This document shows, one piece after another, positions 37,304-45,805 of a DNA stretch of 64,000 bases. A model generated the notes under the pieces. That model was given only the letters and a program-made list of their open reading frames with translations. It ran no database searches and was not told the origin of the DNA. The translations under genes were made by a program, and so were the position numbers. The stretch spans positions 3,038,001-3,102,000 of the forward strand of contig OZ244935.1 of NCBI GenBank assembly GCA_965222005.1. Direction: 5' to 3'. The DNA comes from CBDCTM01 sp965222005. Lineage in GTDB: Bacteria; Bacteroidota; Bacteroidia; Chitinophagales; Saprospiraceae. How positions within the stretch are numbered: the first letter of the stretch is position 1; each line of letters opens with the position of its first letter.

Positions 37304-37642
37304 TCAACTTCCTCTATATGTGGTGTAACCAAAGGGATTGAGCAAAAGGGGAATATGGTAATGCGCACCATCGGATAAATTGAACTGAATCTCGATGAGG
37401 GGATAAAAGCTGGCTTTTTGTTGAGCCGCAAAATAGTCATGTACAAGGAATACCATTTTATAAACGTCCGGATTCAGTGCCTGTCCTGCCTCAAGCAAAT
37501 TGCTGATTCGACCATCCTGATCAGTAATTCCTTGAGCTAAACAGACCCAACTTCCGGACTGGCGAGTCATTAATTGAATGGTTATCCCTTCTGCAGGCTT
37601 GCCCAGCGAAGTGTCTAGTACGTGTGTAGTGATTTGACTCAT
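37304..37642 (-). CDS. uraH: 5-Hydroxyisourate hydrolase (transthyretin-like)
   Basis: I start at the ATG giving MSQITTHVLDTSLGKPA, the usual family N-terminus; an ATG five codons upstream (37657) is also possible and would leave only 3 bp after the uraD stop. The 112-residue protein has the HIUase signatures: the His of TTHVLD, a central Arg/His region and the C-terminal YRGS tetrapeptide that distinguishes the enzyme from transthyretin. It hydrolyses 5-hydroxyisourate, the uricase product, to OHCU. It lies between uraD and the DUF6986 gene in one operon. Confidence 0.95.
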   Translation of the reverse strand: MSQITTHVLDTSLGKPAEGITIQLMTRQSGSWVCLAQGITDQDGRISNLLEAGQALNPDVYKMVFLVHDYFAAQQKASFYPLIEIQFNLSDGAHYHIPLLLNPFGYTTYRGS

Positions 37643-37660
37643 GATATTAATTTTCAACCT

Positions 37661-38161
37661 TCATTCATTCAGCCATTTTTTCAGGCGGATTTCGATAATC
37701 CTGGCCTGCTCTTCGGCTGCAATAAGCAATTCTTTTTCCGGGCTGTTGGATAAGCGAGCCTCTAAAATATGGAGCATCTCTTCTGCCGATTTACCCGTAG
37801 CACAAACAATAAAAATATAACCGAATCGGGATTCATACAAATGGTTGGCAGCGGCTAGTGCCTTTATGGTAGTGGTACTGGCTTGCTTTAGTCCGGCTTG
37901 TTCCTGGCTGGCCCACTTTCGGGTATATCCAAACTTTGCCGCCAGGCTCTTCATATTGCCGATGCGTGGATGGGCGGCAAATGCCTCGAGCCAGTCGGCA
38001 GAGGTGCAGCGGTCGGTCCATACTACCCGGGCGATATGCAACAGCTGGTCTGGGCTGCGGTAGGGCCTGCGGGCGAGCATTTGGTCGGCCCAGTTTTCGG
38101 AAGCACAGCATTTGAGTAAAACCTGCCTAAAAGAATCGGTGTCAAGCTGATTGATCTTCAT
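37661..38161 (-). CDS. uraD: 2-Oxo-4-hydroxy-4-carboxy-5-ureidoimidazoline (OHCU) decarboxylase
   Basis: The 166-residue all-helical protein carries the OHCU decarboxylase motif AAHPRIGN with the catalytic His, preceded by the WADQML and RPYRSPDQLL helices. A downstream YESRFGYIFIVCATGKSAEEML segment is typical of the family. It decarboxylates OHCU to S-allantoin, following UraH. It is the first gene of the uraD-uraH-DUF6986-xdhC unit. A 13-bp palindrome (38198-38210) lies just upstream of its start. Confidence 0.95.
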   Translation of the reverse strand: MKINQLDTDSFRQVLLKCCASENWADQMLARRPYRSPDQLLHIARVVWTDRCTSADWLEAFAAHPRIGNMKSLAAKFGYTRKWASQEQAGLKQASTTTIKALAAANHLYESRFGYIFIVCATGKSAEEMLHILEARLSNSPEKELLIAAEEQARIIEIRLKKWLNE

Positions 38162-38197
38162 AGGGTAGGGTAAAAATATTAAAAAAAATGTGTTAAA

Positions 38198-38210
38198 TTG
38201 TAAATTACAA
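38198..38210. promoter_or_regulatory. Palindrome upstream of uraD, possible operator
   Basis: TTGTAA-A-TTACAA is a perfect 13-bp palindrome centred about 43 bp upstream of the uraD ATG, in an AT-rich promoter-like region. Operator function is only inferred from symmetry and position. Confidence 0.3.
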
Positions 38211-38445
38211 AAAATATAGTTTATATTTGTGTTGTTGTATTTTTATATTGCGCGCAATTTTATCGAATGGATGGTTGTTGAAGGCCATCTACATGCCACC
38301 GGATAGGCTAGGTAGGAGGGCGGGCCGTTTTTATAAATAAAATCTTATCCCACCCACATTCTTAATACCCCAAATTTGGGTTGCTGGCCACCATTCACTC
38401 ACCAAGTTTTGGGCCCTTGCTATGCTTTCTCTGTAAACTTCCACT

Positions 38446-39459
38446 TCAATCTGTCCTTCTTGCCAAGATACCAAACAACCTCAAACGGCTCACTCCGCCA
38501 TCCGGAAATATATTGAACCGCACATGGCTGGCTTTTCCATGTTCCACAATCTCCTTTTCAAAGCAATGTTCTTCATCAGCCTCAAGTTTACACTTTGGCA
38601 AAATTGGAAACCACTCTGCTGTACCCGCTTCAAAAGCACCAGCTTTGCAATAGCACCCCTCCAAGCTGCATTGATCCGGATAATTTCCCATAAAATATAA
38701 AGTGTCCACCAATATTTTTTTAAGCACTCCCGGCTTTGCAAGCTGAAGAATAACCCAGTCGCAATTGCCGGGGACACGGGATCGTTTGGTTTCCCAGCCA
38801 TCACCCATATTGTGCCCGGGGCCTGGTAAAATCAGATTTTGCATTTGACTGAAAAACATATCATTGCAGCTCAATGTCCGGCCACCATTTAGCATGGCGG
38901 CCAGATCGACCAGCTCATCCTCTGCCACTTTCGACCAATCTTTGTACACCTCACCATAGCAGCGGAGGCGTGCTACACCGCCATCGGGAAAAATATTGAG
39001 ACGCAGATGCGTGTATATTTTTTCACTATTGATGGCAAACAAATTTTGGCTACCCGGCTCAAGGGTGGACTGCTCAAGTAAGGGCTCCCAAGCTATTTGG
39101 CCGTTCTGTATATCCTCCTTACTTACTGGCCCTTCAAGCCTTGCACCATCAACCGAAGCGAAAGGCGGATGGTTACCCAGAAAATGGTTGGTATCGATGT
39201 CGAATCCACTGATTTTGCCTGCCACAGCCAGCTGAATCACACACCAATCATGGCCTGGCTTGCGGCGGCGGCGCGTTTCCCACCCATCCATCCATTTACC
39301 ATGATCGGTATATTTTCCTTCTATAAAAACTCCACGCCCCGGCTGTATGAGGTTTTCTTTGGCAGCAAAAAAGTCGTCATTGGCATAGAGCACCTTCCCT
39401 CCCAGCCTGGAAGCTGCCAAATCGGTGAGCTTGGTAAATTCGGGTTTTGCTTCAGCCAT
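38446..39459 (-). CDS. alc: Allantoicase
   Basis: The 337-residue protein shows the two homologous allantoicase repeats. Each has a DGWET-(R/K)-(R)-x-R motif (KWMDGWETRRRRKPGHDWCVIQL and NMGDGWETKRSRVPGNCDWVILQL), followed by a strand with NHFLGN or LYFMGN and a late RLNIFPDGGV(A/S)RLR. It hydrolyses allantoate to ureidoglycolate and urea. It follows allB by only 7 bp and is surely co-transcribed with it. The next gene, uraD, is 284 bp further on and may have its own promoter. Confidence 0.95.
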   Translation of the reverse strand: MAEAKPEFTKLTDLAASRLGGKVLYANDDFFAAKENLIQPGRGVFIEGKYTDHGKWMDGWETRRRRKPGHDWCVIQLAVAGKISGFDIDTNHFLGNHPPFASVDGARLEGPVSKEDIQNGQIAWEPLLEQSTLEPGSQNLFAINSEKIYTHLRLNIFPDGGVARLRCYGEVYKDWSKVAEDELVDLAAMLNGGRTLSCNDMFFSQMQNLILPGPGHNMGDGWETKRSRVPGNCDWVILQLAKPGVLKKILVDTLYFMGNYPDQCSLEGCYCKAGAFEAGTAEWFPILPKCKLEADEEHCFEKEIVEHGKASHVRFNIFPDGGVSRLRLFGILARRTD

Positions 39460-39466
39460 GTTTAAA

Positions 39467-40828
39467 TCACTTCAAGAGTAATTTTCCTTGTTGCAAGTTA
39501 GCAAACGTTCCATTTTCGTACACTTTTTTGCCTTGCACATAAGTTTGAAAAACGGTGCCCAGCAATTGTTCCCCAATGTACGGGCTTACAGAATGGCGGA
39601 ATGCTATACTTTCTTTGCTTACGGTAAATTGTTCATTAGGATTCCAAACGCACAGATCCGCATCTTTGCCTGGGGCAATGCTCCCTTTTTGCGAAAGCTC
39701 TAAAAAAGCGGCTGGCCGGGTAGCCAACCAATTTGTAAGCTGTTCAATGCTATACCCCCGCTGTATGGCTGCCGTCCAAATAACCGGCAAAAGAAATTGC
39801 AGGCCGGCAATGCCTCCCCAGCTCTTTACAAAATCACCGCTTTCCAGGCACTTCAGTTCAGGCGGAGCTGGAGAGTGGTCGCTGGCAATAAAATCGATCT
39901 CTTCCTTTGCCAAAGCCTGCCAAAGTGCTGCGCGTGTTGTCGCCTTCCGAATGGGCGGAGCACATTTGAATTGGGTAGCTCCCTCCGGAATTGTCTCTGC
40001 ATCAAAGTACAAATAATGAGGACAACTCTCCACCGTAAGCGGCAATCCGCTGGTTTTTGCTTGCCGAATAGCCGGCAGCGCCTGTTGACTTGCCAGATGT
40101 ACAATATGTGTCCGGCAATGGGTTTTGGCACAAAGCTCGATCATCTGGCGGATGGCTATCACCTCCCAGCTATCGGGGCGTGAATGCAGCCAGGTTGTAT
40201 ATTGCCGTGTCTTTTCAGGACGGATAGGCGGCACAGCTCTGGCCGCTTCCAGCTCACAATGTACCAAAAGGGGCAAGCCCGAAGCCGCGATAGGAGGCAT
40301 GGCTTTTTGCAAATCGCCTTTGCTGACATTCGGAAACTCATCAATGCCGGAATGCGCCAGAAAGGCTTTCACTCCCAGCACGGGGCTGTCCAGCAAAGCC
40401 TGGATCGAATCCACATTTTGGGGCACCAAACCGCCATAAAAACCACAATGTACATGAATCTGTTGGCGGGCAGCTTCCATTTTTTGTTGAAGAGCTTCGG
40501 GACTGGTGGTAACAGGGCTGGAATTGAGTGGCATATCGATGAGGCTGGTAATACCTCCGGCAGCGGCAGCTCGGGTAGCCGTGTCGAAGCCTTCCCAATG
40601 CGTGCGCCCCGGTTCATTGATGTGTACATGTGCATCGATCAGGCCGGGCATGATTACTTTTGGACTGACATCTTCCAAAGGCACAGCCAATTGGTGAGGA
40701 GGGTAGGGGAGAATAGCTGAAATGGTATCCCCGCTGATCAGAAGGGTAGCAGGATGTACGCCATCTGGCAGCACGACTCGTTGGCTGGCAAGTGCAAAAT
40801 CGGCGGATGCTGGATGAGAATGCTCCAT
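39467..40828 (-). CDS. allB: Allantoinase
   Basis: I start at the ATG at 40828 (MEHSHPAS); a TTG three codons upstream (40837) overlaps a -7-like box. The 453-residue amidohydrolase has DAHVHINEPGRTHWEGF (metal His residues), the carbamylated Lys region LGVKAFLAHSG, LLVHCE, THIVHLAS and FIASDHSPAP (Asp). It opens the hydantoin ring of allantoin to give allantoate, using a binuclear metal site, and feeds allantoicase encoded 7 bp downstream. It is divergent from uricase; a structured repeat fills the shared intergenic region. Confidence 0.95.
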   Translation of the reverse strand: MEHSHPASADFALASQRVVLPDGVHPATLLISGDTISAILPYPPHQLAVPLEDVSPKVIMPGLIDAHVHINEPGRTHWEGFDTATRAAAAGGITSLIDMPLNSSPVTTSPEALQQKMEAARQQIHVHCGFYGGLVPQNVDSIQALLDSPVLGVKAFLAHSGIDEFPNVSKGDLQKAMPPIAASGLPLLVHCELEAARAVPPIRPEKTRQYTTWLHSRPDSWEVIAIRQMIELCAKTHCRTHIVHLASQQALPAIRQAKTSGLPLTVESCPHYLYFDAETIPEGATQFKCAPPIRKATTRAALWQALAKEEIDFIASDHSPAPPELKCLESGDFVKSWGGIAGLQFLLPVIWTAAIQRGYSIEQLTNWLATRPAAFLELSQKGSIAPGKDADLCVWNPNEQFTVSKESIAFRHSVSPYIGEQLLGTVFQTYVQGKKVYENGTFANLQQGKLLLK

Positions 40829-40834
40829 ACTATT

Positions 40835-40842
40835 CAAATCTA
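40835..40842 (-). promoter_or_regulatory. -7 box (TAGATTTG) for allB
   Basis: On the minus strand TAGATTTG matches TAnnTTTG and ends 7 bp before the ATG at 40828, which would give a leaderless or nearly leaderless transcript. No clear -33 element was found. Confidence 0.35.
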
Positions 40843-40856
40843 TGGAATATATACGC

Positions 40857-40988
40857 GATGGTGAATTTATTGATGATTTTAAAAAGTTAATAAATTGAGC
40901 ATCAGTACCTGACTGCCGTCAGGCATTTATACCGCTTGCTAAATTAAGAGCTTTCAAAAGCTACTTTAATTTAGCAAGCGTGTATATT
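40857..40988 (-). repeat. Dispersed structured repeat, copy B (between allB and uricase)
   Basis: The reverse complement of this 132-bp segment aligns with 23832-23945 over its full length, with about a dozen differences by eye. Copy B additionally has an 18-bp insertion containing the hairpin CCTGAC-TGCC-GTCAGG (40908-40923). The long inverted repeat CGCTTGCTAAATTAA / TTAATTTAGCAAGCG (about 40933-40980) is perfect. The copy is bracketed by -7-like boxes for the two divergent genes. Confidence 0.8.
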
Positions 40989-40990
40989 TG
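40983..40990 (+). promoter_or_regulatory. -7 box (TATATTTG) for the uricase gene
   Basis: TATATTTG fits the Bacteroidota TAnnTTTG consensus exactly, 37 bp upstream of the uricase ATG and at the edge of repeat copy B. Confidence 0.5.
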
Positions 40991-41027
40991 TGACCTTACA
41001 CGATCATAAAACCTATTCCGCCTAATT

Positions 41028-41873
41028 ATGTCTGTCAAACTTACTCAAAATAGCTACGGCAAATCTGCCGTTCGCGTAAAGAAATTGATAAAACGAGCCG
41101 ATAGCCACCAAGTTGTTGAGATGAATGTATCCATGCTGTGCCGTGGCGATTTTGAAGAAGCCCACCTCAGTGGTAACAACGAACGGCTACTCCCTACGGA
41201 TACACAAAAAAATACGATATATATACTGGCTAAGGATCATCCACTCGATAGCATTGAATCCTTTGGCCTGACTTTGGCAGATCATATGCTGCGTAAAAAT
41301 GATCATTTTGATTCCGTTTCTGTTGCGATTGAACAAATGTTGTGGGAGCCGATTCGGGTACAGGGGAAGCCTCATCCTTATGCTTTTCGACGGGCCGATG
41401 CGGAACGATATACTACCCGGATCGATCGTAGCCGGGCAGTGGCCAGAGTACAGTCGGGAATTAGCGAGCTCAATATAATAAAGTCCACAAAATCTGGTTT
41501 CCCCAAATTCCTGGGGGATGAATACACCACTCCCGAAGATACGGACGGATGCATGTTTGAAACTTTGCTCACCGCCAACTGGACCTACCAGAGCGATACC
41601 AATGATTTTGCCGGAGTCCGCGCTGCCGTTCTTCAACAATTGCAAACTACCTTTGCTGAGCATGACAGCCTCTCTGAGCAACATACTCTTTATGCAATGG
41701 GCCAGGCCGTGCTGGATTCACAGCCCGAGATCCGGCGTATCGAACTGAATATGCCCAACAAGCACAACCTTCTGTTCAACTTTGAGCCTTTCGGAATGGA
41801 GAACCACAACGAAATATTCATCGTCACTGATGAGCCTTTTGGAGCGATACAGGGAACGTTGGAAAGGAAGTAG
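41028..41873 (+). CDS. uox: Uricase (factor-independent urate hydroxylase)
   Basis: The 281-residue protein has uricase landmarks: NSYGKSAVRVKKL (catalytic Lys region), PTDTQKNTIYILAKDHPLDSIESFGLTLADH (active-site Thr and urate-binding Asn), VQSGISELNIIKSTKSGFPKFLGDEYTT (the Arg/Val/Gln side) and MPNKHNLLFNFEPFGMENHNEIF near the C-terminus. It oxidises urate with O2 to 5-hydroxyisourate and H2O2 without cofactor. It is the only plus-strand gene of the locus, between allB and xdhB, with its own promoter-like box. Confidence 0.95.
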   Translation: MSVKLTQNSYGKSAVRVKKLIKRADSHQVVEMNVSMLCRGDFEEAHLSGNNERLLPTDTQKNTIYILAKDHPLDSIESFGLTLADHMLRKNDHFDSVSVAIEQMLWEPIRVQGKPHPYAFRRADAERYTTRIDRSRAVARVQSGISELNIIKSTKSGFPKFLGDEYTTPEDTDGCMFETLLTANWTYQSDTNDFAGVRAAVLQQLQTTFAEHDSLSEQHTLYAMGQAVLDSQPEIRRIELNMPNKHNLLFNFEPFGMENHNEIFIVTDEPFGAIQGTLERK

Positions 41874-41930
41874 GATGAGCTGAAAATAGGGCGTTTGATA
41901 GAGCAGAACGATGGGTATGCCCATTAGCCA

Positions 41931-44219
41931 TCACCCATACAAACCCATCAATACCTTCTCTGGAGTGATCGGCGCTGAAAGTGGAGCTTTTGAACGAAGA
42001 TTGAAGGCTAGTACGGCATTGCGAATGGCAAAATAAGCACCAATGCCATACATAAGAGGCGGCTCGCCCACAGCTTTGGAGCGAAAAGCGGCTTCCTCCA
42101 CACCATCACTTTTCAAAAATTGAACTTCGATGCTTTTGGGTACCGCATAAATATCCGGTATTTTGTAGGTAGATAAAGCATTGCTCAGCAACCGACCTTC
42201 CTCATTGTATAGCAATTCCTCCATCGTCATCCAGCCGATACCTTGCACGATACCGCCTTCCGTCTGGCCCAAATCGATGAGCCGATTCATGCTGGCGCCA
42301 TAGTCATGCACCACTTTGACCGACTCGATTTCGTAGGTACCCCGAACACAATCCACTTTGGCAATCGTAATAGCGGTTCCGTACACATGATAGGCAAAGG
42401 GGTGCCCCTTTTCGGTAGCTTGGTCAAAATGAATGGCAGGGGTAGCGTAATGCCCTTTCGCACTGAGGTTGATGCGTTGCCGGAAGGCTTGCTGTATCAG
42501 CTGCTCCCAATGAAGGTCTGTAGCTTGCCCGTTGGCAAATACCCGTTCGCGGCGCAGCTCTACCTGACTATCGGCTGGCAGGGTCAGACTCGATAGAGCA
42601 GCCTGCCGGAGCCGCAGCCAAATTTGACTACAGGCATCTGCCAGCGCTTTGCCATTGAGGTCGGTAGTGGCGCTGGCGGCCGAAGGGGAAGTATTGGCTA
42701 CGCGGGTGGTGTTGGTCGTTTCGATCCGCACCCGCTCAGGACTGACGGAAAATAGCGCCGCAGCAATTTGCACAAGCTTAGTATTGACACCCTGGCCCAT
42801 CTCCACAGCTCCTGTGCTGATGCCGATGCTGCCATCGTGGTAAACATGTACCAGCGCTCGGGCCTGATTCATTTGGGTATTGGTAAAGGAGATGCCGAAG
42901 CAAATCGGCATGAGCGCCATCCCTTTTTTAAATAGCTGATTATCAGCGTTATAAATAGTAATATCTTTTTGAATGGCTGAAAGATCATATTGTTCAGCGG
43001 CTTTCTCCCAACAAGGGATGGCCTGGCATTCAGTGGCTGGCTGGCCGTATGGAAAACGGTCGCCTTGCTGCAACAAATTGGCTTTTTGAATATCGCTGGC
43101 AGCTATCCCCAATTCGCGGGCGGCCTGATGGATAGCTGCTTCTATAACAAACATGCCCTGTGGCCCGCCAAAACCCCGAAAGGCCGTATTGGGCGGCAGA
43201 TTGGTGCGGCAGGAATAGGCCGTAGCCAGAAAATGCGGAATGTAGTAGCTGTTGTTTCCATGAAAAAGTGTGCGTTCCAACACAGCGGGGCTAAGGTCGG
43301 CAGCAGCGCCGGCATCTTGATAATAGACCGCTTCAAAAGCCAATATTTTCAAATTTTCATCCAGCCCGATCTTGAAATCAGCATCATACGGATGGCGTTT
43401 GCCGGTCATATACATATCATCCATGCGATGCAACACAAGCTTGATGGGGCCTTGCAAATCATGAGCTGCCAGTGCAGCCATTACTGCCCAGGGAGTAGCT
43501 TGATCTTCTTTGCCACCAAAGCCACCACCGAGCCGCGTCACATCCACTTCGATCAAATGCATCGGCAGATCCAGCACACGGGCAGCCGAGCGTTGAACGG
43601 CCGTAGGGCCCTGCGTGGAGGAATGTATGCGCAAGCCTGCTCCCTCCCTGGGACAGGCATAAGCCGCCTGTGTTTCGAGGTAGAGCTGTTCTTGCCCCCC
43701 TGTATAGGTCCGGCCTTCCGTGATGTGGTGGCAGCTGGCGAAAGCGGTTTGGGTATCGCCCAGGCGGAAGGTGCGTGGCTTTCCGATAATTTGCCCGGCT
43801 GCCTGGGCTTTCCGCGCTTTGGTAAGGGCAGCTAAAGGCTCAAATTGTACGGAGATATGTGCACAGGCAGCGCGGGCCTGTCGCTCAGATTCCGCTATTA
43901 CCAAAGCAATCGGTTGGCCTATATAGTGGACGGCATGCTCTGCCAAAAGCGGCTCGTCGGGGATGATGCTACCGATTTGGTTTTCGCCGGGAATATCCTT
44001 GTATGTAAATATTCTGACCACTCCGCTTTGCTGAAGAGCTTTTGATAGATCAATCGACAGGATATTGGCATGCGCGACGGTGGAACTAAATACGGCTGCA
44101 TACAGGCTACCCTGTAGTTCGGGCAGATCATCTAGATAAATGGAACGCCCGGTGACGTGACCGTGTGAGTCGATATTGAAAAAAGAGGAGGCACTATTTT
44201 TATTAGTTTTTGATGTCAT
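41931..44219 (-). CDS. xdhB: Xanthine dehydrogenase, molybdopterin-binding subunit
   Basis: The 762-residue subunit matches the large molybdenum-binding part of the xanthine oxidase family: GRSIYLDDLP at the start, TRLGGGFGGKEDQA, NTAFRGFGGPQGMFV, MGQGVNTKLVQIAA, the PSAASATTDLNGKA cofactor segment, and the catalytic Glu motif VGEPPLMYG near residue 720. It hydroxylates hypoxanthine and xanthine to urate. It starts 10 bp after xdhA on the same strand; together they form the dehydrogenase. Standard length for bacterial XdhB; no defect seen. Confidence 0.95.
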   Translation of the reverse strand: MTSKTNKNSASSFFNIDSHGHVTGRSIYLDDLPELQGSLYAAVFSSTVAHANILSIDLSKALQQSGVVRIFTYKDIPGENQIGSIIPDEPLLAEHAVHYIGQPIALVIAESERQARAACAHISVQFEPLAALTKARKAQAAGQIIGKPRTFRLGDTQTAFASCHHITEGRTYTGGQEQLYLETQAAYACPREGAGLRIHSSTQGPTAVQRSAARVLDLPMHLIEVDVTRLGGGFGGKEDQATPWAVMAALAAHDLQGPIKLVLHRMDDMYMTGKRHPYDADFKIGLDENLKILAFEAVYYQDAGAAADLSPAVLERTLFHGNNSYYIPHFLATAYSCRTNLPPNTAFRGFGGPQGMFVIEAAIHQAARELGIAASDIQKANLLQQGDRFPYGQPATECQAIPCWEKAAEQYDLSAIQKDITIYNADNQLFKKGMALMPICFGISFTNTQMNQARALVHVYHDGSIGISTGAVEMGQGVNTKLVQIAAALFSVSPERVRIETTNTTRVANTSPSAASATTDLNGKALADACSQIWLRLRQAALSSLTLPADSQVELRRERVFANGQATDLHWEQLIQQAFRQRINLSAKGHYATPAIHFDQATEKGHPFAYHVYGTAITIAKVDCVRGTYEIESVKVVHDYGASMNRLIDLGQTEGGIVQGIGWMTMEELLYNEEGRLLSNALSTYKIPDIYAVPKSIEVQFLKSDGVEEAAFRSKAVGEPPLMYGIGAYFAIRNAVLAFNLRSKAPLSAPITPEKVLMGLYG

Positions 44220-44229
44220 AAAGGTACAA

Positions 44230-45639
44230 TTACTGCTCTGTCACCAATTCCGCTAAGCGAAGTTGGTGGGGAAAAAACCGGAGCATATGGGCCCACAACA
44301 ACTGCCGAAGAAGGAGCCTTTTATAATCAGCCGAGCCGCGCGCATCACTGATGGGCGAAATCTCAGCTTGCATCACCTTGTTGGCCTGTGTGATGATAGG
44401 GGCAGAAATTGTTTTGCCAGTCAAAAAATCGGCAGTAGCTGTGAGCAGCATAGGGATGGGCCCGACGCCTCCGGCTGAGAGCCGAACCGTCTCAATTTGC
44501 CCGCCTTCAGCCTTTATCCGGCAAGCCGAATTGACGCTGGCAATGTCGAGGTGCGTCCTTTTCGATACCTTTTCAAAATTGAATTGCTCATTGCTGGCCA
44601 GCAGCTCAAAACGGAGAGCCGTTACCAGTTCGTTGCTGCGAAGGTCTGTATTTTTGTAGCTTTTATAAAAATGATCGAGTGCAAGCTTTCGTTTATTTGC
44701 TCCTTTTTGAAGTAGAAGCTGGCTGCCCATCGCCAGAAAAAAAATAGTCAGATCGCCAATGGGGGAGGCATTTACCAGATTGCCCGCCAAGGTGGCCATA
44801 TTGCGGATGGGAGTAGAGGATATCAGCTTCATGTGCTGGACCAGCCTGGGAAAAATAGCCTGCATCACGGAAGATTGTTGAATATCGGTAACGGTTGCAG
44901 ATGCATTTATAATGCACTGACCATTTTGCTCCCAAACAGCTTGTCCTTCCCGCTCTGTCGTTCGAATGTTTTGCTGCTCCAAATGTTCGGGCTGCTGTAC
45001 GTACAAATCGGTACCTCCCCCTACCAGGGGTGCTGCCTCTTGGGGGGGTATGGGCTGATGCTGGTTTTTGAGTTCATGCAGCCGCTTTGGGGCCTCATTA
45101 AAATAGGGTGGCAGATATCGATTTTCGACCAGCCAGCTGAGGGTCGCCCGATGGTCCTTGCTTTGCAAGCCTGCGTGAATCCTAGCTGCTGCCCGCTCCA
45201 GAGATTTGTAGCCTGTGCAACGGCATATATTCCCGTCCATGCTGGCGATGATGGCTTGCAGGCTGGAGGGTTGCTGCTGCATACAATGGCCGCTGAGCGA
45301 AAGCACAAAGCCGATAGTACAAAAGCCACATTGTGTACCACCTTCCTCCACGATAGCTTGTTGAACAGGGGAAAGCTGATCCATATTTAGCCCTTCGATA
45401 GTGATGATGTGGCGCAGGTGGGCGTTTTGTAAAGGCATAAGACAGCTGGTAGCGGAGCGATACTGTATGTTGCCTTCCTTCAGGGTACCCACCAACACTG
45501 TGCAGGTTCCACAGTCTCCTTCGCGGCAGCCGATCTTGGTACCGCGCAGGCTTTGATGGTAACGGATAAAATCGAGCAGAATGGTACCGCCCGACTCCGT
45601 AGTTTCAATCAATTGGTCGTTGAGAAGAAAGTGGATCAT
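44230..45639 (-). CDS. xdhA: Xanthine dehydrogenase small subunit (FeS and FAD domains)
   Basis: The 469-residue protein has an N-terminal plant-type ferredoxin domain with GCREGDCGTCTVLVG, a second [2Fe-2S] domain with GGTQCGFCTIGFVLS and GNICRCTGYKSLERAA, then an FAD domain (from about residue 200) with APLVGGGTDLYV and STPIRNMATLAGNLVNASPIGD. It passes electrons from the molybdenum site in XdhB to NAD or another acceptor. It is first in the xdhA-xdhB operon, whose assembly factor xdhC is in the neighbouring unit. Confidence 0.95.
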   Translation of the reverse strand: MIHFLLNDQLIETTESGGTILLDFIRYHQSLRGTKIGCREGDCGTCTVLVGTLKEGNIQYRSATSCLMPLQNAHLRHIITIEGLNMDQLSPVQQAIVEEGGTQCGFCTIGFVLSLSGHCMQQQPSSLQAIIASMDGNICRCTGYKSLERAAARIHAGLQSKDHRATLSWLVENRYLPPYFNEAPKRLHELKNQHQPIPPQEAAPLVGGGTDLYVQQPEHLEQQNIRTTEREGQAVWEQNGQCIINASATVTDIQQSSVMQAIFPRLVQHMKLISSTPIRNMATLAGNLVNASPIGDLTIFFLAMGSQLLLQKGANKRKLALDHFYKSYKNTDLRSNELVTALRFELLASNEQFNFEKVSKRTHLDIASVNSACRIKAEGGQIETVRLSAGGVGPIPMLLTATADFLTGKTISAPIITQANKVMQAEISPISDARGSADYKRLLLRQLLWAHMLRFFPHQLRLAELVTEQ

Positions 45640-45726
45640 GCGGTGCTGTCAATATTGAATTTTTGCATTCCATGCGTCACAAGGTGGAATTAGGCTCCAC
45701 TTCATTACCCTGTTCTTAAAAAAAAA

Positions 45727-45754
45727 TTGGACCGCCACAATAATGGCGATCCAA
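45727..45754 (-). terminator. Intrinsic terminator on the minus strand
   Basis: Inverted repeat 45727-45737 / 45744-45754 (one mismatch) followed on the minus strand by a run of eight or more T. It lies 52 bp after the stop of the gene ending at 45806. Confidence 0.75.
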
Positions 45755-45805
45755 AAATAACTACTTTACCCTAATTCCTAGTTTTTTGAGTTTGTAAAGT
45801 TTGGT

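Noticed and set aside
38222..38231. Plus-strand TATATTTG box in the uraD-alc gap
   Set aside because: It points into the antisense of allantoicase with no plus-strand gene to serve; likely chance in AT-rich sequence.
39555..40720. Plus-strand ORFs of 100-178 codons opposite allB
   Set aside because: They overlap a fully supported allantoinase gene and contain no known motif.
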